64,000 nucleotides of DNA, from assembly GCA_903883645.1 (NCBI GenBank), contig CAISBR010000021.1:115819-179818 (forward strand). Reading direction: 5' to 3'. Positions 32,698-42,684 of the stretch are shown here, in pieces; within the stretch, counting starts at the first letter, position 1; each line of letters begins with the position of its first letter. This DNA is from an uncultured Myxococcales bacterium (GTDB lineage Bacteria > Myxococcota_A > UBA9042). The notes beneath the pieces were generated by a model. It made no database searches. It saw only the letters and a list, made by a program, of their open reading frames with translations, and was not told where the DNA came from. The position numbers and the translations under genes were made by a program.

Positions 32698-34608
32698 ATG
32701 GCTTCTTCTATCAACCTGGCCTATCCAGGGCCGTGGCGGGCGATCGTCGTCGGCGGTGGCCATGCCGGCTGCGAGGCCGCGCTGTGCTTGGCGCGCGGTG
32801 GGGTCGAAGTCCTTCTGCTGACTCAAAATGTGGACCGGATTGGCTGGATGTCGTGCAACCCTTCGATCGGCGGGGTGGGCAAGTCGCACTTGGTTGCAGA
32901 GGTCGATGCGCTGGGCGGCGAGATGGCCGCCAACGCCGATCGCGCGGGCGTGCAGTACAAGTGGCTGAACGAGTCGCGCGGCGCGGCGGTGCAAGCGCTG
33001 CGGGTGCAATGCGACAAGCTGGCCTATGCCACGGCGATGCGACAGGTGCTCGAGACCACGCCTGGGCTGCACATTAAGCAGGGCAACGCTGCGCAACTGT
33101 GGCTAGATAATGGGCAATTGCGCGGCGTGATCGCGGAGCCAGGCATCGCCTTTGCCGCGGAGGCCGTGGTGCTGACCGCGGGCACGTTTCTAGGCGGAGT
33201 GCTGCACACGGGGCTGCGGCAGCAGGCGGGCGGGCGAGCGGGCGATGCACCGTCGCTGGGGCTGGGCGATCAGCTGCGGGCCCTGGGGGTGGCGACGCTG
33301 CGGCACAAGACGGGTACCTGTCCGCGCGTCGACCTGCGGAGCGTCGACTGGGACAAGCTGGCGCCAGACCTGGGCGTGCAGCCACCACCGCCGATGTCGC
33401 GCCGCTCGAAGCGGGTCGCTCTGCCGCAGATGGCCTGCCATATGGCCTATACTAATGCGAAAACGCACGAACTGATTCGCCAGGGGCTCGACCGGTCGCC
33501 GCTGTTTACCGGGGTGATCGCGGGTACGGGGCCGCGTTATTGCCCGTCGATCGAAGACAAGGTGGTGCGATTTGCCCATCATGAGCGGCACTATCTGTTT
33601 CTGGAGCGCGAGGGGTGGCAGACGGGCGAGGTCTATGTCAGCGGCCTATCGACGTCGCTGCCCGCGGATGTGCAGATTCAGGTGGTGCGCTCGATCGAAG
33701 GCATGGAGCGGGCTGAAATCGTTCGATTTGGCTACGCGGTTGAGTACGACGCCATCGATGCGCGCCAGCTCGGTCACGACCTGGGGCTGCCGGCGCTGCC
33801 GGGGCTGTACTTGGCGGGGCAGGTCAATGGCACCAGTGGCTACGAAGAGGCGGCGGCCCAAGGGCTGGTAGCCGGCTTGGCGGCACTGCGGCGACTGCGC
33901 GGCGAGGCTCCGGTGACCTTTGCCCGCGGCCAGAGCTACATCGGCGTGATGGTCGACGACTTGATTACCCAGGGCGCGGCTGAGCCGTACCGAATGTTCA
34001 CCTCGCGGGCCGAGCATCGACTTGAACTGCGCTGCAGCAATGCTGATCAACGCCTGACACCGCTGGGTCGCGAGCTTGGGCTAGTGGGCGACGCGCAGTG
34101 GCAAACATTTCAAGAGCGGCAGTCCCAGTTCGCCAGGGCGCGGCGGGTTTTGCACGAGACGATTGTGCGGCCTACACCCGAAAACCTTGCCCACATCGCC
34201 ACTTGGGATGCCGGTGGCCTAGGTACACCGTCTACGCTGGCGCAGCTGCTGTGCCGCCCTCCGGCGAACTGGACGGCGCTCAATCCGTGGCTGCCCCAAG
34301 ACTTGCAAGACCACGCCGTCGACGCCGATGCTCAGGCCGAGCTAACCACCGAGGTGCGGTACGCCGGCTATATCGAGCGCGAGCGGTCGCGGCAGGCGCG
34401 CAGTGAGCGGCACGAATACCTTAAAATTCCGCATGAATTGGACTACACGGCGGTGGGTGGCCTGTCGGCCGAGTGCCTGCAAAAACTGCAGCAGGTGCGG
34501 CCGGCGACGCTGGGCCAGGCTGCGCGCATCCCGGGCATGACACCGGCGGCGGTGCAGGCATTGGCCTTTGCGCTGCGCACGCGGCGAGGTCTGCCCAAGC
34601 TGCCGTGA
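32698..34608 (+). CDS. mnmG: tRNA uridine-5-carboxymethylaminomethyl modification enzyme MnmG
   Basis: 636 residues, normal for MnmG (GidA). With MnmE it adds the carboxymethylaminomethyl group to wobble uridine 34 of certain tRNAs, using FAD and methylenetetrahydrofolate. The FAD-binding motif G-G-G-H-A-G-C-E-A lies near residue 19. The family signature C-N-P-S-I-G-G-x-G-K-S-H-L-V-x-E-V-D-A-L-G-G follows near 52, and the second signature G-Q-V-N-G-T-S-G-Y-E-E-A-A-A-Q-G near 376. The C-terminal helical domain is complete. The ATG starts 2 bases after the CpoB-like stop, implying co-transcription. The stop abuts the stop of the convergent gene directly. No mnmE is in the window. Confidence 0.97.
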   Translation: MASSINLAYPGPWRAIVVGGGHAGCEAALCLARGGVEVLLLTQNVDRIGWMSCNPSIGGVGKSHLVAEVDALGGEMAANADRAGVQYKWLNESRGAAVQALRVQCDKLAYATAMRQVLETTPGLHIKQGNAAQLWLDNGQLRGVIAEPGIAFAAEAVVLTAGTFLGGVLHTGLRQQAGGRAGDAPSLGLGDQLRALGVATLRHKTGTCPRVDLRSVDWDKLAPDLGVQPPPPMSRRSKRVALPQMACHMAYTNAKTHELIRQGLDRSPLFTGVIAGTGPRYCPSIEDKVVRFAHHERHYLFLEREGWQTGEVYVSGLSTSLPADVQIQVVRSIEGMERAEIVRFGYAVEYDAIDARQLGHDLGLPALPGLYLAGQVNGTSGYEEAAAQGLVAGLAALRRLRGEAPVTFARGQSYIGVMVDDLITQGAAEPYRMFTSRAEHRLELRCSNADQRLTPLGRELGLVGDAQWQTFQERQSQFARARRVLHETIVRPTPENLAHIATWDAGGLGTPSTLAQLLCRPPANWTALNPWLPQDLQDHAVDADAQAELTTEVRYAGYIERERSRQARSERHEYLKIPHELDYTAVGGLSAECLQKLQQVRPATLGQAARIPGMTPAAVQALAFALRTRRGLPKLP

Positions 34609-37098
34609 TTAGTAGTCGGTGGCGAGCTTGAAGGTGCCCTTGCGATCTGCCACTTGTACATCAACGACCAGCACGCGGCCCGCGCCCAAAATGTACTGAT
34701 CTTGCTCCATGAAGCGGGCCCGCATCTGCACAGTGCACCGCGATTCGCAGGCCGCCGGCGTCTTGTCGGCGAGCAGCGCCAGCGCAAACAGGCCCGGCAA
34801 CTCAGCCTGCCAGGTGCCATCCGCCGAGCTCAAGTCGATGGGCATCGCCCAGAGCCGCGGCGGCGCATCCTCGCCCGCGCCAGGCTCTACGGCAAAGGCG
34901 GTAAGGCCCTTGTCCGTCGGCAAAATCACCAGGTGCACGCCCTGGAACGCCCAGTCGCCCACGAGCCAATCCGCAGAGCGCAGCTTGGGCAGCACGCCTT
35001 TGATACGCACTTCTGTAGAGGCACCCGCAGGCAGACTCAAGCGGACTTCCGCCGTCGCCTTGCGCGGTACCACCAGCCGCTCGTCGCGCCCCGTACCGAT
35101 GTCGAAGACCGCAGTCAGGTCGCGATTGGCGCTGCTCCGCACCTCGACCTTGACGGAGGTGGGCTGCCCGGGCACCAGCTTGTCGGCCGATACTTTGGCG
35201 GTCAGCACCGTCACATCGTCGGCGCGCTTGCGAAAAGACTCTGTCAGAGCCAAGAGTTGCAGGTCGGCGAGGCGTGTATTCGGCACCGCTGTCCACACTT
35301 TGGCAATTACTTCGGGCGAGGTCTCGGCATCCGCGGCGCGCTTGTCGATGGCCAGCTCGCGCTTCGCGGGCCGCACCGAAGCTAAGTGCGCGCCCGTCTT
35401 GCTCAAGTCGCAGCCATAGCGGTATTGCAGCACCAACCCGACCTTGCTGCGCAGCGGTGGCCCCAGCGGCACGCACGCCGTGCGCCAGTTGCCCGCCACT
35501 TGCCCGCCCGCCTCGACCGTGCGACTGGTGTGCTGTGGCCCTGCGTGCAGCTCGACCACCACCGGCTGCTTGGTCGGATTGCGCAAGACCCACGGGATGA
35601 GCACTTCGCGCGGCGCCGAGAACCGCGCCATGGTCGCGTCGGCTTCCGTAAGATCTTTCTTGACTTGTGCGGCATCGAGCTGAGGCGCCACGTCTGCCTC
35701 GTCGGCCGACAGCTGCGGCGGGTCGAGCTGCAACCACGCGCTCGAGTGGGTCTTGGCGGCCTTCTGCAGCGCATCGTAACCCTTGTCGGCCTCTTCGCCG
35801 TCGGGCATGACCACCAGCGCTTCTAGCCACGCCGCCTCGCCACCATCGCGTTGTGCGACCTCAAAGCGGGGGCGCCAATCGACCGCCTTCTTGCCCTTCT
35901 TGCCGCCCGAATCGGCCTCTTTCTTGGCTCGTTCCTCAGCATCCGCACGGGCTTTGTCCTCAGCTTCGGCCTTTTCCGCTTCGCGTTGACGCTCCTCCGC
36001 CTCTTTCTTGGCCCGTTCGGCGTCCGCATCGCGCTTGGCCCGTTCGGCAACTTCTGCGTCTTTCTTGGCCTTGTCCGCGGCCTCTGCTTCCTTCTTGGCC
36101 TTTTCGGCCGCCAGTCGCTGCGCGTCCCCCTCTTTCTTTGACTTGTCGGCCGCTTGGCGCTGGGCCTCAGTCTCTTTCTTGGCTTTTTCGGCTGCCAGTT
36201 TCTGTGCTTCGGCATCCTTCTTCTGCTTGGCCTCGGCCTCGACACGGGCCTTTTGCGCCGCCTCAGCATCCTTCTTCTGCTTGGCCTCGGCCTCGGCCTG
36301 CTTTTTCTGCTTGGCTTCTGCGTCTTTGCGTGCCTTGTCGTCTGCCGCCTGTTGCCGCTTGCGCTCCTTGTCGGCGGCCTCGACGTCTTTCTTTTGCCGC
36401 GCCTCGGCCTCGCGCTTGGCCCGGTCGCTGGCATCGGCCTCTTTGCGCCGCTTGTCGCGCTCGGCCACATCTACTTCGCGACGGCGCCGCTCTTCTTCGA
36501 CCTCTTTGTGCTTCTTTTCGAGCTCAGCGGTGGCCACAGCTTGGCGTTGCCGGTCTTTTTCTGCTGCTTCTAACGCAACTTGCGCCTGTCGTTCCTTTTC
36601 TTCGGCGCGGGCGGACGCTCGTTCTGCTTCTTTGCGCGCCTGCTCCGCTTCGGACAATAGCCGCTGCCGCTCGCGCTCGGCCGGCGACGCTTCGGGGCGA
36701 CCGCCCGCGGCCATGGCCACCACTTCGGCTTTGCCGGTGCGCACACACTGCGCAACCCATTGATAGTCTGGGCCATCCTTGCTCTTTTGCCCTTTGGCAT
36801 CCACCCGGACTTCGTCGACTGCGGCAATCGCGTCGCAGCCATAGCGGCCCGCGGCGTCGAGCAGGTCCTCTTCGGCCTTGCCCTGCGAGCCGCTCAGATG
36901 GGTCGGACGCAGCCGCAGTTGGCCGAGCACGGTCGTAGGCTGTGGCAAGTCATTGACACGACGGGCCAATTCGATGGGCGCCGTCATCGGCAGCGGCGGG
37001 TACTTGCCCGTGCCGACGGCGCGCTCAAACTGAATCGGCCCTGCGCAGCTCGTTAGCAGTAAAGTTGCCAGAACCAATGGGGATTTGCTGGTACGCAT
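34609..37098 (-). CDS. Lipoprotein with very long charged helix
   Basis: 829 residues from ATG 37098. The signal ends in lipobox L-L-T-S-C (Cys18). Residues about 25-135 form a small globular region with Cys (Y-G-C-D-A-I, V-A-Q-C-V). Residues about 145-415 are an uninterrupted Lys/Ala/Glu-rich stretch (units like K-K-D-A-E-A), which should form a single stable helix or coiled coil about 40 nm long if fully extended. The C-terminal half (about 420-829) looks beta-rich with Cys at Y-G-C and C-E-S-R-C. The layout recalls TolA, where a long helix spans the periplasm, but here the anchor is a lipid and the C-terminal domain is not TolA-like. It lies 32 bases downstream of the tandem AAA gene, in one transcription unit. 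Function unknown. Confidence 0.82.
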   Translation of the reverse strand: MRTSKSPLVLATLLLTSCAGPIQFERAVGTGKYPPLPMTAPIELARRVNDLPQPTTVLGQLRLRPTHLSGSQGKAEEDLLDAAGRYGCDAIAAVDEVRVDAKGQKSKDGPDYQWVAQCVRTGKAEVVAMAAGGRPEASPAERERQRLLSEAEQARKEAERASARAEEKERQAQVALEAAEKDRQRQAVATAELEKKHKEVEEERRRREVDVAERDKRRKEADASDRAKREAEARQKKDVEAADKERKRQQAADDKARKDAEAKQKKQAEAEAKQKKDAEAAQKARVEAEAKQKKDAEAQKLAAEKAKKETEAQRQAADKSKKEGDAQRLAAEKAKKEAEAADKAKKDAEVAERAKRDADAERAKKEAEERQREAEKAEAEDKARADAEERAKKEADSGGKKGKKAVDWRPRFEVAQRDGGEAAWLEALVVMPDGEEADKGYDALQKAAKTHSSAWLQLDPPQLSADEADVAPQLDAAQVKKDLTEADATMARFSAPREVLIPWVLRNPTKQPVVVELHAGPQHTSRTVEAGGQVAGNWRTACVPLGPPLRSKVGLVLQYRYGCDLSKTGAHLASVRPAKRELAIDKRAADAETSPEVIAKVWTAVPNTRLADLQLLALTESFRKRADDVTVLTAKVSADKLVPGQPTSVKVEVRSSANRDLTAVFDIGTGRDERLVVPRKATAEVRLSLPAGASTEVRIKGVLPKLRSADWLVGDWAFQGVHLVILPTDKGLTAFAVEPGAGEDAPPRLWAMPIDLSSADGTWQAELPGLFALALLADKTPAACESRCTVQMRARFMEQDQYILGAGRVLVVDVQVADRKGTFKLATDY

Positions 37099-37130
37099 GC
37101 TCAGTCCACAGCCACCCGCAGTCGGGGTGG

Positions 37131-39329
37131 TCAGAACAAGTCGCCCATGCCCGTGGTCGAGCGGAACACCTTGCCGGCGTTCTTGCACTCTTGGCGAGCA
37201 GCGAACTCAAAGTGTTCAAATCGGATCATGTCGCCGGCGGCCGAGGCATGGTAAGCCCCGCGCAGCACAGCGTTTTTAATGTTACCGCCGGCCAGCTCAA
37301 AGCGCCGCCCCAGCTCCGCCCAGTCCATGTTCGGATCGACCGGGCAGGTCTTGGGCACCAGCGTTTGCCAGATGCGCCCACGGAACTCCGCTTCGGGGAA
37401 GGGGAAGTGTATTTTAAAGCCAATGCGCCGCTGAAACGCCTTGTCGATATTCTTCTCAAGGTTGGTCGTCAAGATGACGATACCCTCAAAGTTTTCAATC
37501 TCTTGCAGCAGCATGTTGGTGGCCATGTTGCTGTAGCGGTCCACGCTCGAATCGACCTTGGTACGGCTCGCAAACAGCGAATCCGCCTCGTCAAATAGCA
37601 AGATGCCGTGCGACGCCTTGGCCGTCTCGAAGATCTTCTCGATATTCTTCTCGGTCTCGCCGATCCACTTGCTCACCACCCGCGGAATCGCAATTTGGAA
37701 CAGCTGCTGGTCCATTTCGTTGGCCAGAATCGTCGCACACAGGGTCTTGCCCACGCCCGGCTCGCCCGAGAACAGCGCAACAATCCCCTTGCCGGTCGAC
37801 AGCTTGGCGTCAAATCCCCAGTTGTGCAGTACATTGGCGCGCTGCTTGGCAGCCACAAACATCTCTTCGATGTCGTCGCGCGTCTCGCCGGGCACAATCA
37901 GATCGGCCAGCGTCTGCGTCACCTTCTTGTGCACCGCGTATTCGTCAAGACTGGCGCGGATTTGCTCGTAGCACGCCTTGCGCAGCAGCTCGCCGGTGAT
38001 CGTCGGCTCGACCGGATTGCCGGCATAGGCGCGGTTGATCGCCACCTGCATCGCGTTGCGGATCAGCGCCCCGGGGAAGGTGAATTGGCCGGCCAGCGAC
38101 ACAATATCGCAATCGGGGCCAAACTTGACCTCGTCGGGCAGGTGCAGCTCAAAAATGCGCCGGCGCTCGACCGATGCCGGTGTCTGCAGTGTAAGTCGCT
38201 GAACCACAAAGCGATCAAGGTTCATATCGAGCGAGCCGCTGTCGCGCGACGTCAGCATCGTCAGGCACGGATGGCCCGACAGCGTGTCCTGCACCACATC
38301 GACCTTGCTCGAGCCCTTGGCCAACATGCCGTCGACGCCGTCGAGCACCAGCACCGCATCGATCAGCCGCGCCTGGTCCAGCGCCGAGTACAGCGCGCGC
38401 TGCAGATCGGCATCGGCCAAGTCTTGCACCCGCGTGGCGTCCACATTTAGGATCGGCTTGCCCAGATGGGACGCAAGTCCGTGTACCAGCATAGTTTTGC
38501 CGGTACCGGGCGGCCCTGAGATCTCGACCACTAGGCCCGGCGGCAGGGCAAAGGGCGAACCGGGCCGCTGCGCCCGCTGTTGCCGCTCTTGCCACGCATC
38601 GAGCAGGGTCAGCATCGGCTCCAGATCGCCCGGCGGCAGGATCACGTCGCTCAGCTGCACGGTGGGGCGAATAAATTCGGCGACGCCCGTCATCGTCATG
38701 TCGAGCAAGCCCTGGTCGCCCAACAGCAATTGCAGCACGCGCGGCGCTGGCACCACCTCGTAACCAAGCAGATTGTCGCCGCCCGCGTCGCGCCGCTCGA
38801 GCTGCACTAGCCGGGCGCGCCGCAGCGGGGCCTCGCCCACAAAGTGATTGCGCAGGGCCAAGCGCTCCACGGGATCGGTACGCAAAAACTCCACGCAGAA
38901 GCGCACATCCACGTAGTTAGCCAGCAGGTTGTCGTTAAAGCGGGCAATGGCGTCGCGGATCTCAACATCGACATGGGGCGCCACGGCCAGCAGCAGCACT
39001 TGGCGATCGTCCGCGCTGAGTTGCCCCTGCTTCGCCAGCTGTTCGATCGGCAGCACTAGCCCGGCCTGCTCCGCAAGTTCGCGCGCCGCCTCCACTTTAC
39101 GTTCCGCCGCATGGACCTCGACTTGGGTGGGTTCGACCGACATCGTGGCTTCGTCGTCGGTCAGCCCCGCCGCCTTGGCCTGGCGGACCTGCGTCGCCAT
39201 CACGATCTGCTGCCGGACATGCGCGCACGCCGCCGCTAGCCAGCCCAGACACAGCTTGGTGCGCACCTCGGCATCGACCGCGACGAGCTGGTGTTCCGGG
39301 TTTTTCTGCAGACTTTTGAGCTTGGCCAT
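37131..39329 (-). CDS. Tandem AAA ATPase with degenerate first domain
   Basis: 732 residues from ATG 39329, preceded by GGGAAGGA. The N-terminal about 240 residues are helical and unassigned. Two AAA modules follow. Domain 1 has Walker A G-P-P-G-T-G-K-T near residue 271, but its Walker B reads L-V-L-D-G-V-D, with Gly where the catalytic Glu belongs, so it probably binds ATP without hydrolysing it. Domain 2 has G-E-P-G-V-G-K-T near 521 and L-L-F-D-E-A-D-S-L-F near 576, intact. Domain 2 resembles Cdc48-type remodelling ATPases. Bacterial proteins of this type often sit near secretion or contractile-injection genes, but none are seen here. Its nearest partner is the long-helix lipoprotein downstream. 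Confidence 0.88.
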   Translation of the reverse strand: MAKLKSLQKNPEHQLVAVDAEVRTKLCLGWLAAACAHVRQQIVMATQVRQAKAAGLTDDEATMSVEPTQVEVHAAERKVEAARELAEQAGLVLPIEQLAKQGQLSADDRQVLLLAVAPHVDVEIRDAIARFNDNLLANYVDVRFCVEFLRTDPVERLALRNHFVGEAPLRRARLVQLERRDAGGDNLLGYEVVPAPRVLQLLLGDQGLLDMTMTGVAEFIRPTVQLSDVILPPGDLEPMLTLLDAWQERQQRAQRPGSPFALPPGLVVEISGPPGTGKTMLVHGLASHLGKPILNVDATRVQDLADADLQRALYSALDQARLIDAVLVLDGVDGMLAKGSSKVDVVQDTLSGHPCLTMLTSRDSGSLDMNLDRFVVQRLTLQTPASVERRRIFELHLPDEVKFGPDCDIVSLAGQFTFPGALIRNAMQVAINRAYAGNPVEPTITGELLRKACYEQIRASLDEYAVHKKVTQTLADLIVPGETRDDIEEMFVAAKQRANVLHNWGFDAKLSTGKGIVALFSGEPGVGKTLCATILANEMDQQLFQIAIPRVVSKWIGETEKNIEKIFETAKASHGILLFDEADSLFASRTKVDSSVDRYSNMATNMLLQEIENFEGIVILTTNLEKNIDKAFQRRIGFKIHFPFPEAEFRGRIWQTLVPKTCPVDPNMDWAELGRRFELAGGNIKNAVLRGAYHASAAGDMIRFEHFEFAARQECKNAGKVFRSTTGMGDLF

Positions 39330-39514
39330 CGGTGTCCTTCCCAACGCTGCCACCATAGCACGGTGCGCCATTCGCTAAAACGGAGTCGCGCGCGGATTTT
39401 GCGCTTGACTTCTAGGCCCCTTCGTCGCAAACAGCGGCCGGTACGCGGTGATCTGACCCTCGACAGGGGCACGCGCCGGCGTACGTTCAACTAGCGATAA
39501 GCACAAAGGAAAGC

Positions 39515-41200
39515 ATGGCGATCGATCCGCACAAGATCATCTACTCGATGGTGGGTGTCAGCAAGCACCGCGACAAGAAGGTGATCCTCAAAGACATCTA
39601 CCTGTCGTACTTCTACGGCGCCAAGATCGGCGTGCTGGGCCTCAACGGCTCGGGCAAGTCGACGCTGCTGCGCATCCTGGCCGGTCTCGACAAAGAAATT
39701 ATCGGCGAAACCGTGCTGGCACCGGGCCATACCATTGGCTATTTGCAGCAAGAGCCCGAGCTTGAGGCCGGCAAGACGGTCAAAGAGATCGTGCAGCAGG
39801 GCGTGCAGGCCGTGGTCGATATGCTCGCCGAATACGAGGCGATCAACGAGAAATTCAACGAGCCGATGGATGACGACGTCATGCAAAAGCTCATCGAGCG
39901 GCAGGGCGATCTGCAAGAAAAGCTAGATCACGCCGAGGCTTGGGAGCTAGATAGCCGACTGGATATGGCCATGGACGCGCTGCGCTGCCCGCCGGGCGAG
40001 GTGCTGGTCGATCATCTGTCGGGCGGCGAGAAGCGCCGGGTCGCGCTGTGCCGGTTGCTGCTGCAAAACCCAGACATTTTGCTGCTCGACGAGCCGACCA
40101 ACCACTTGGATGCGGAGTCGGTGGCGTGGCTGGAGCAGCACTTGCGGCGCTATGCCGGCACGGTCATCGCCGTAACCCACGATCGCTATTTCTTGGACAA
40201 TGTGGCGGGCTGGATTTTGGAGCTCGATCGCGGCCAGGGCATCCCGTGGAAGGGCAACTACTCGAGCTGGCTTGAGCAGAAGCAAAAGCGCTTGGCGGTT
40301 GAAGAAAAGCAAGAGAGCGAGCGGCAAAAGACCCTTAAGCGCGAGCTTGAGTGGATCGGCATGTCGTCAAAGGGGCGCCACGCCAAGGGCAAGGCCCGTA
40401 TCGCCCGCTACGAGCAGATGGTGGCCAGCGAGTCCGAGCGCCATTCCGGCGAGCTCGAGATCTACATTCCGCCGGGTCCGCGCCTGGGCGACGTGGTGAT
40501 CGAGGCCCACGGCGTCAAGAAGGGCTTTGGCGAAAAACTTTTGTTCGAGAATCTGGAATTCGCGCTGCCGCCCGGTGGCATCGTGGGCATTATCGGCCCC
40601 AACGGCGCGGGCAAGACCACGCTTTTCAAGCTGATTACCGGCAAAGAAACGGCGGATTCGGGCACATTCAAGGTGGGCAGCACGGTCAAGCTGGCCTATG
40701 TGGACCAAGCGCGCGACGATCTGGACCCCGAGCAGACCATTTACCAAGTTGTTTCAGAGGGTCAAGAGAGCTTGCAGCTGGGCGGTCGCACCATGTTGGC
40801 GCGGGCCTATGTGGCCAAGTTTGGTTTCTCGGGCTCGGACCAGCAAAAGAAGGTCAGCCAGATCTCGGGCGGCGAGCGCAACCGCGTGCACTTGGCCAAG
40901 CTGCTCAAGTCGGGCGCCAACGTCATCTTGCTCGACGAACCGACCAATGATCTCGACGTCAACACGCTGCGGGCGCTTGAAGAAGCGCTCGAGAACTTCG
41001 CAGGTTGCGCAGTGGTCATCAGCCACGATCGCTGGTTCTTAGACCGCATTGCGACGCACATCTTGGCCTTTGAAGGCGAGAGCAAGGTGGTGTGGTTCGA
41101 CGGTAACTATTCAGAATACGAAGCGGATCGCCACGCGCGCCTGGGTGCCGCCGCCGACCAGCCGCACCGCATTCGCTACCGTGCGATGGTGCGAGGCTAG
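39515..41200 (+). CDS. ettA: Energy-dependent translational throttle protein EttA
   Basis: 561 residues, close to the 555 of E. coli EttA. This ABC-F protein binds the ribosomal E site and gates the first peptide bond according to ATP/ADP. It has two ABC domains: Walker A G-L-N-G-S-G-K-S-T and G-P-N-G-A-G-K-T-T, signatures L-S-G-G-E and I-S-G-G-E, Walker B L-L-L-D-E-P-T-N-H-L-D and I-L-L-D-E-P-T-N-D-L-D. The arm of about 45 residues in domain 1 and the linker with S-S-K-G-R-H-A-K-G-K-A-R-I match EttA specifically and separate it from the other ABC-F at 7.2-9.2 kb. AAAGGAAAGC precedes the ATG. It is divergent from the tandem AAA gene. Confidence 0.95.
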   Translation: MAIDPHKIIYSMVGVSKHRDKKVILKDIYLSYFYGAKIGVLGLNGSGKSTLLRILAGLDKEIIGETVLAPGHTIGYLQQEPELEAGKTVKEIVQQGVQAVVDMLAEYEAINEKFNEPMDDDVMQKLIERQGDLQEKLDHAEAWELDSRLDMAMDALRCPPGEVLVDHLSGGEKRRVALCRLLLQNPDILLLDEPTNHLDAESVAWLEQHLRRYAGTVIAVTHDRYFLDNVAGWILELDRGQGIPWKGNYSSWLEQKQKRLAVEEKQESERQKTLKRELEWIGMSSKGRHAKGKARIARYEQMVASESERHSGELEIYIPPGPRLGDVVIEAHGVKKGFGEKLLFENLEFALPPGGIVGIIGPNGAGKTTLFKLITGKETADSGTFKVGSTVKLAYVDQARDDLDPEQTIYQVVSEGQESLQLGGRTMLARAYVAKFGFSGSDQQKKVSQISGGERNRVHLAKLLKSGANVILLDEPTNDLDVNTLRALEEALENFAGCAVVISHDRWFLDRIATHILAFEGESKVVWFDGNYSEYEADRHARLGAAADQPHRIRYRAMVRG

Positions 41201-41253
41201 GGGTGCCAAGTCCGTGCGGGGCGCCAAGCCGCCTTTCGCCCGAGGTCCACGGC

Positions 41254-42666
41254 GTGGCCAACGAAAAGGGCTTGCGCACGGGTACTTTGGGCCTGTTATC
41301 CGGCATCGTGATTGGCGTCTCGTCGACCGCGCCCGGCTACAGCTTGGCCTCGGCCCTGGGCGGAATTACGGCCGTAGCGGGGATGGGCACGGCCGCTCCT
41401 GCTGTGATGTTGCTCGCTTTTTTGCCAATGCTTTTCACTGCGGCGGCCTACTATTTCCTCAACCGCGCCGAGCCCGACTGCGGCACCACCTTTGCCTGGG
41501 GCACCAAGGCGTGGGGGCCGTGGGTCGGCTGGCTGGGCGGCTGGGGCATCGTCGTCGCCAACATCATCGTGATGGGCAACCTGGCGCAAATCTCGGGTCA
41601 ATACACGTACATGCTGTTCGATCAGACGCCGACTCCGGGCGGGGTGGTGGCGGTGGGCGTGGCCTGGATCGTACTCATGACCTGGGTCTGCTACATCGGC
41701 ATCGAGGTGTCGGCTGTCGTGCAATACGGGTTGCTGATCGCCGAAATTATTACGCTTTTGCTCTTCTCGGGCATCGCACTGTACCGCGCTGGCCACGAGC
41801 ACCCGCTGGGCGCCATCGCGCCGTCGCTGCACTGGTTCAACCCGCTGGCAATCGGCAATTTCTCAACACTGGCGCAGGGTTTGATCGTCGCCATCTTCAT
41901 CTACTGGGGCTGGGACGCCACCGTCACGGTCAACGAGGAGTCGGCCGACTCGCGCCACGGCCCGGGCAAGGCTGCGATGTGGAGCACCCTGATCTTGCTT
42001 CTGATCTACGTGGTGGTCACGGTCGCCGCGCAGGCCTACCACGGCGTGGCGTTCTTGGCCGATCCGGCCCACCAGGCCGACGTGCTGGGCGCGCTGGCCG
42101 CCGATGTGCTCGGATCGCCTTGGGATAAGCTGCTCATCATCGCGGTCCTGACCTCGGCTGCGGCCTGCACCCAGACCGCGATTCTGCCGGCCACCCGCAC
42201 GGCCCTGTCAATGGCAACGAAGGGAGCGATTCCTAAGTACTTTGCCCGTATGCATCCCCGCTACTTTACGCCCACGACCGCCACGGTGTGGATGGGCGCG
42301 ATCTGCGTGCTTTGGTACGTGGGGTTGAGCCACTTTACCCCGAATATTCTTGCAGATTCCGTTGCCGGCCTGGGTCTCGCCATCGCCTTCTATTACGGTC
42401 TGACCGCCCTGATGTGCCCCTGGTACTATCGCAAGCAACTGCTGCGCAACACTACGAATATCTTGCTGCTTTTGCTGGCGCCACTGCTCGGCGGCCTTAC
42501 CTTGGTGTGGGCGATGGCCTTCTCGCTGCTCACGTTGCCCGATGGGCCGCGGCGCATTTTCTTTGGTCTGATGGCCCTCGGCACGCTGCTCATGTTCGTG
42601 CAGTATGCGGTCCACCGCGAGTTCTTCGGCCGGCGGCCCGAGCTCGCTCCCGACGAGTTAATCTAG
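41254..42666 (+). CDS. Amino acid permease or antiporter, APC family
   Basis: 470 residues from GTG 41254 (GAGG nearby); GTG 41203 is an in-frame alternative. About 12 hydrophobic segments are visible. The first helix has G-I-V-I-G-V-S-S-T-A-P-G-Y-S, the broken-helix region where APC transporters bind the substrate backbone. The short charged N-terminus (A-N-E-K-G-L-R-T-G) is typical. The gene directly precedes an Orn/Lys/Arg-type decarboxylase with no gap, so it is probably the matching importer or amino acid/polyamine antiporter. Such a pair consumes protons or makes polyamines. The substrate is inferred from the neighbour, not from the sequence itself. Confidence 0.88.
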   Translation: MANEKGLRTGTLGLLSGIVIGVSSTAPGYSLASALGGITAVAGMGTAAPAVMLLAFLPMLFTAAAYYFLNRAEPDCGTTFAWGTKAWGPWVGWLGGWGIVVANIIVMGNLAQISGQYTYMLFDQTPTPGGVVAVGVAWIVLMTWVCYIGIEVSAVVQYGLLIAEIITLLLFSGIALYRAGHEHPLGAIAPSLHWFNPLAIGNFSTLAQGLIVAIFIYWGWDATVTVNEESADSRHGPGKAAMWSTLILLLIYVVVTVAAQAYHGVAFLADPAHQADVLGALAADVLGSPWDKLLIIAVLTSAAACTQTAILPATRTALSMATKGAIPKYFARMHPRYFTPTTATVWMGAICVLWYVGLSHFTPNILADSVAGLGLAIAFYYGLTALMCPWYYRKQLLRNTTNILLLLLAPLLGGLTLVWAMAFSLLTLPDGPRRIFFGLMALGTLLMFVQYAVHREFFGRRPELAPDELI

Positions 42667-42684
42667 ATGAATCATAGAGGTATC

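Noticed and set aside
35853..36938. Rightward open frame of 361 codons opposite the charged helix
   Set aside because: Low-complexity Lys/Ala/Glu codons read backwards give Leu/Phe/Arg/Pro-rich products. No start site, no domain.
39404..39433. TTGACT near the ettA start as a promoter
   Set aside because: No acceptable -10 box at 16-18 bases.
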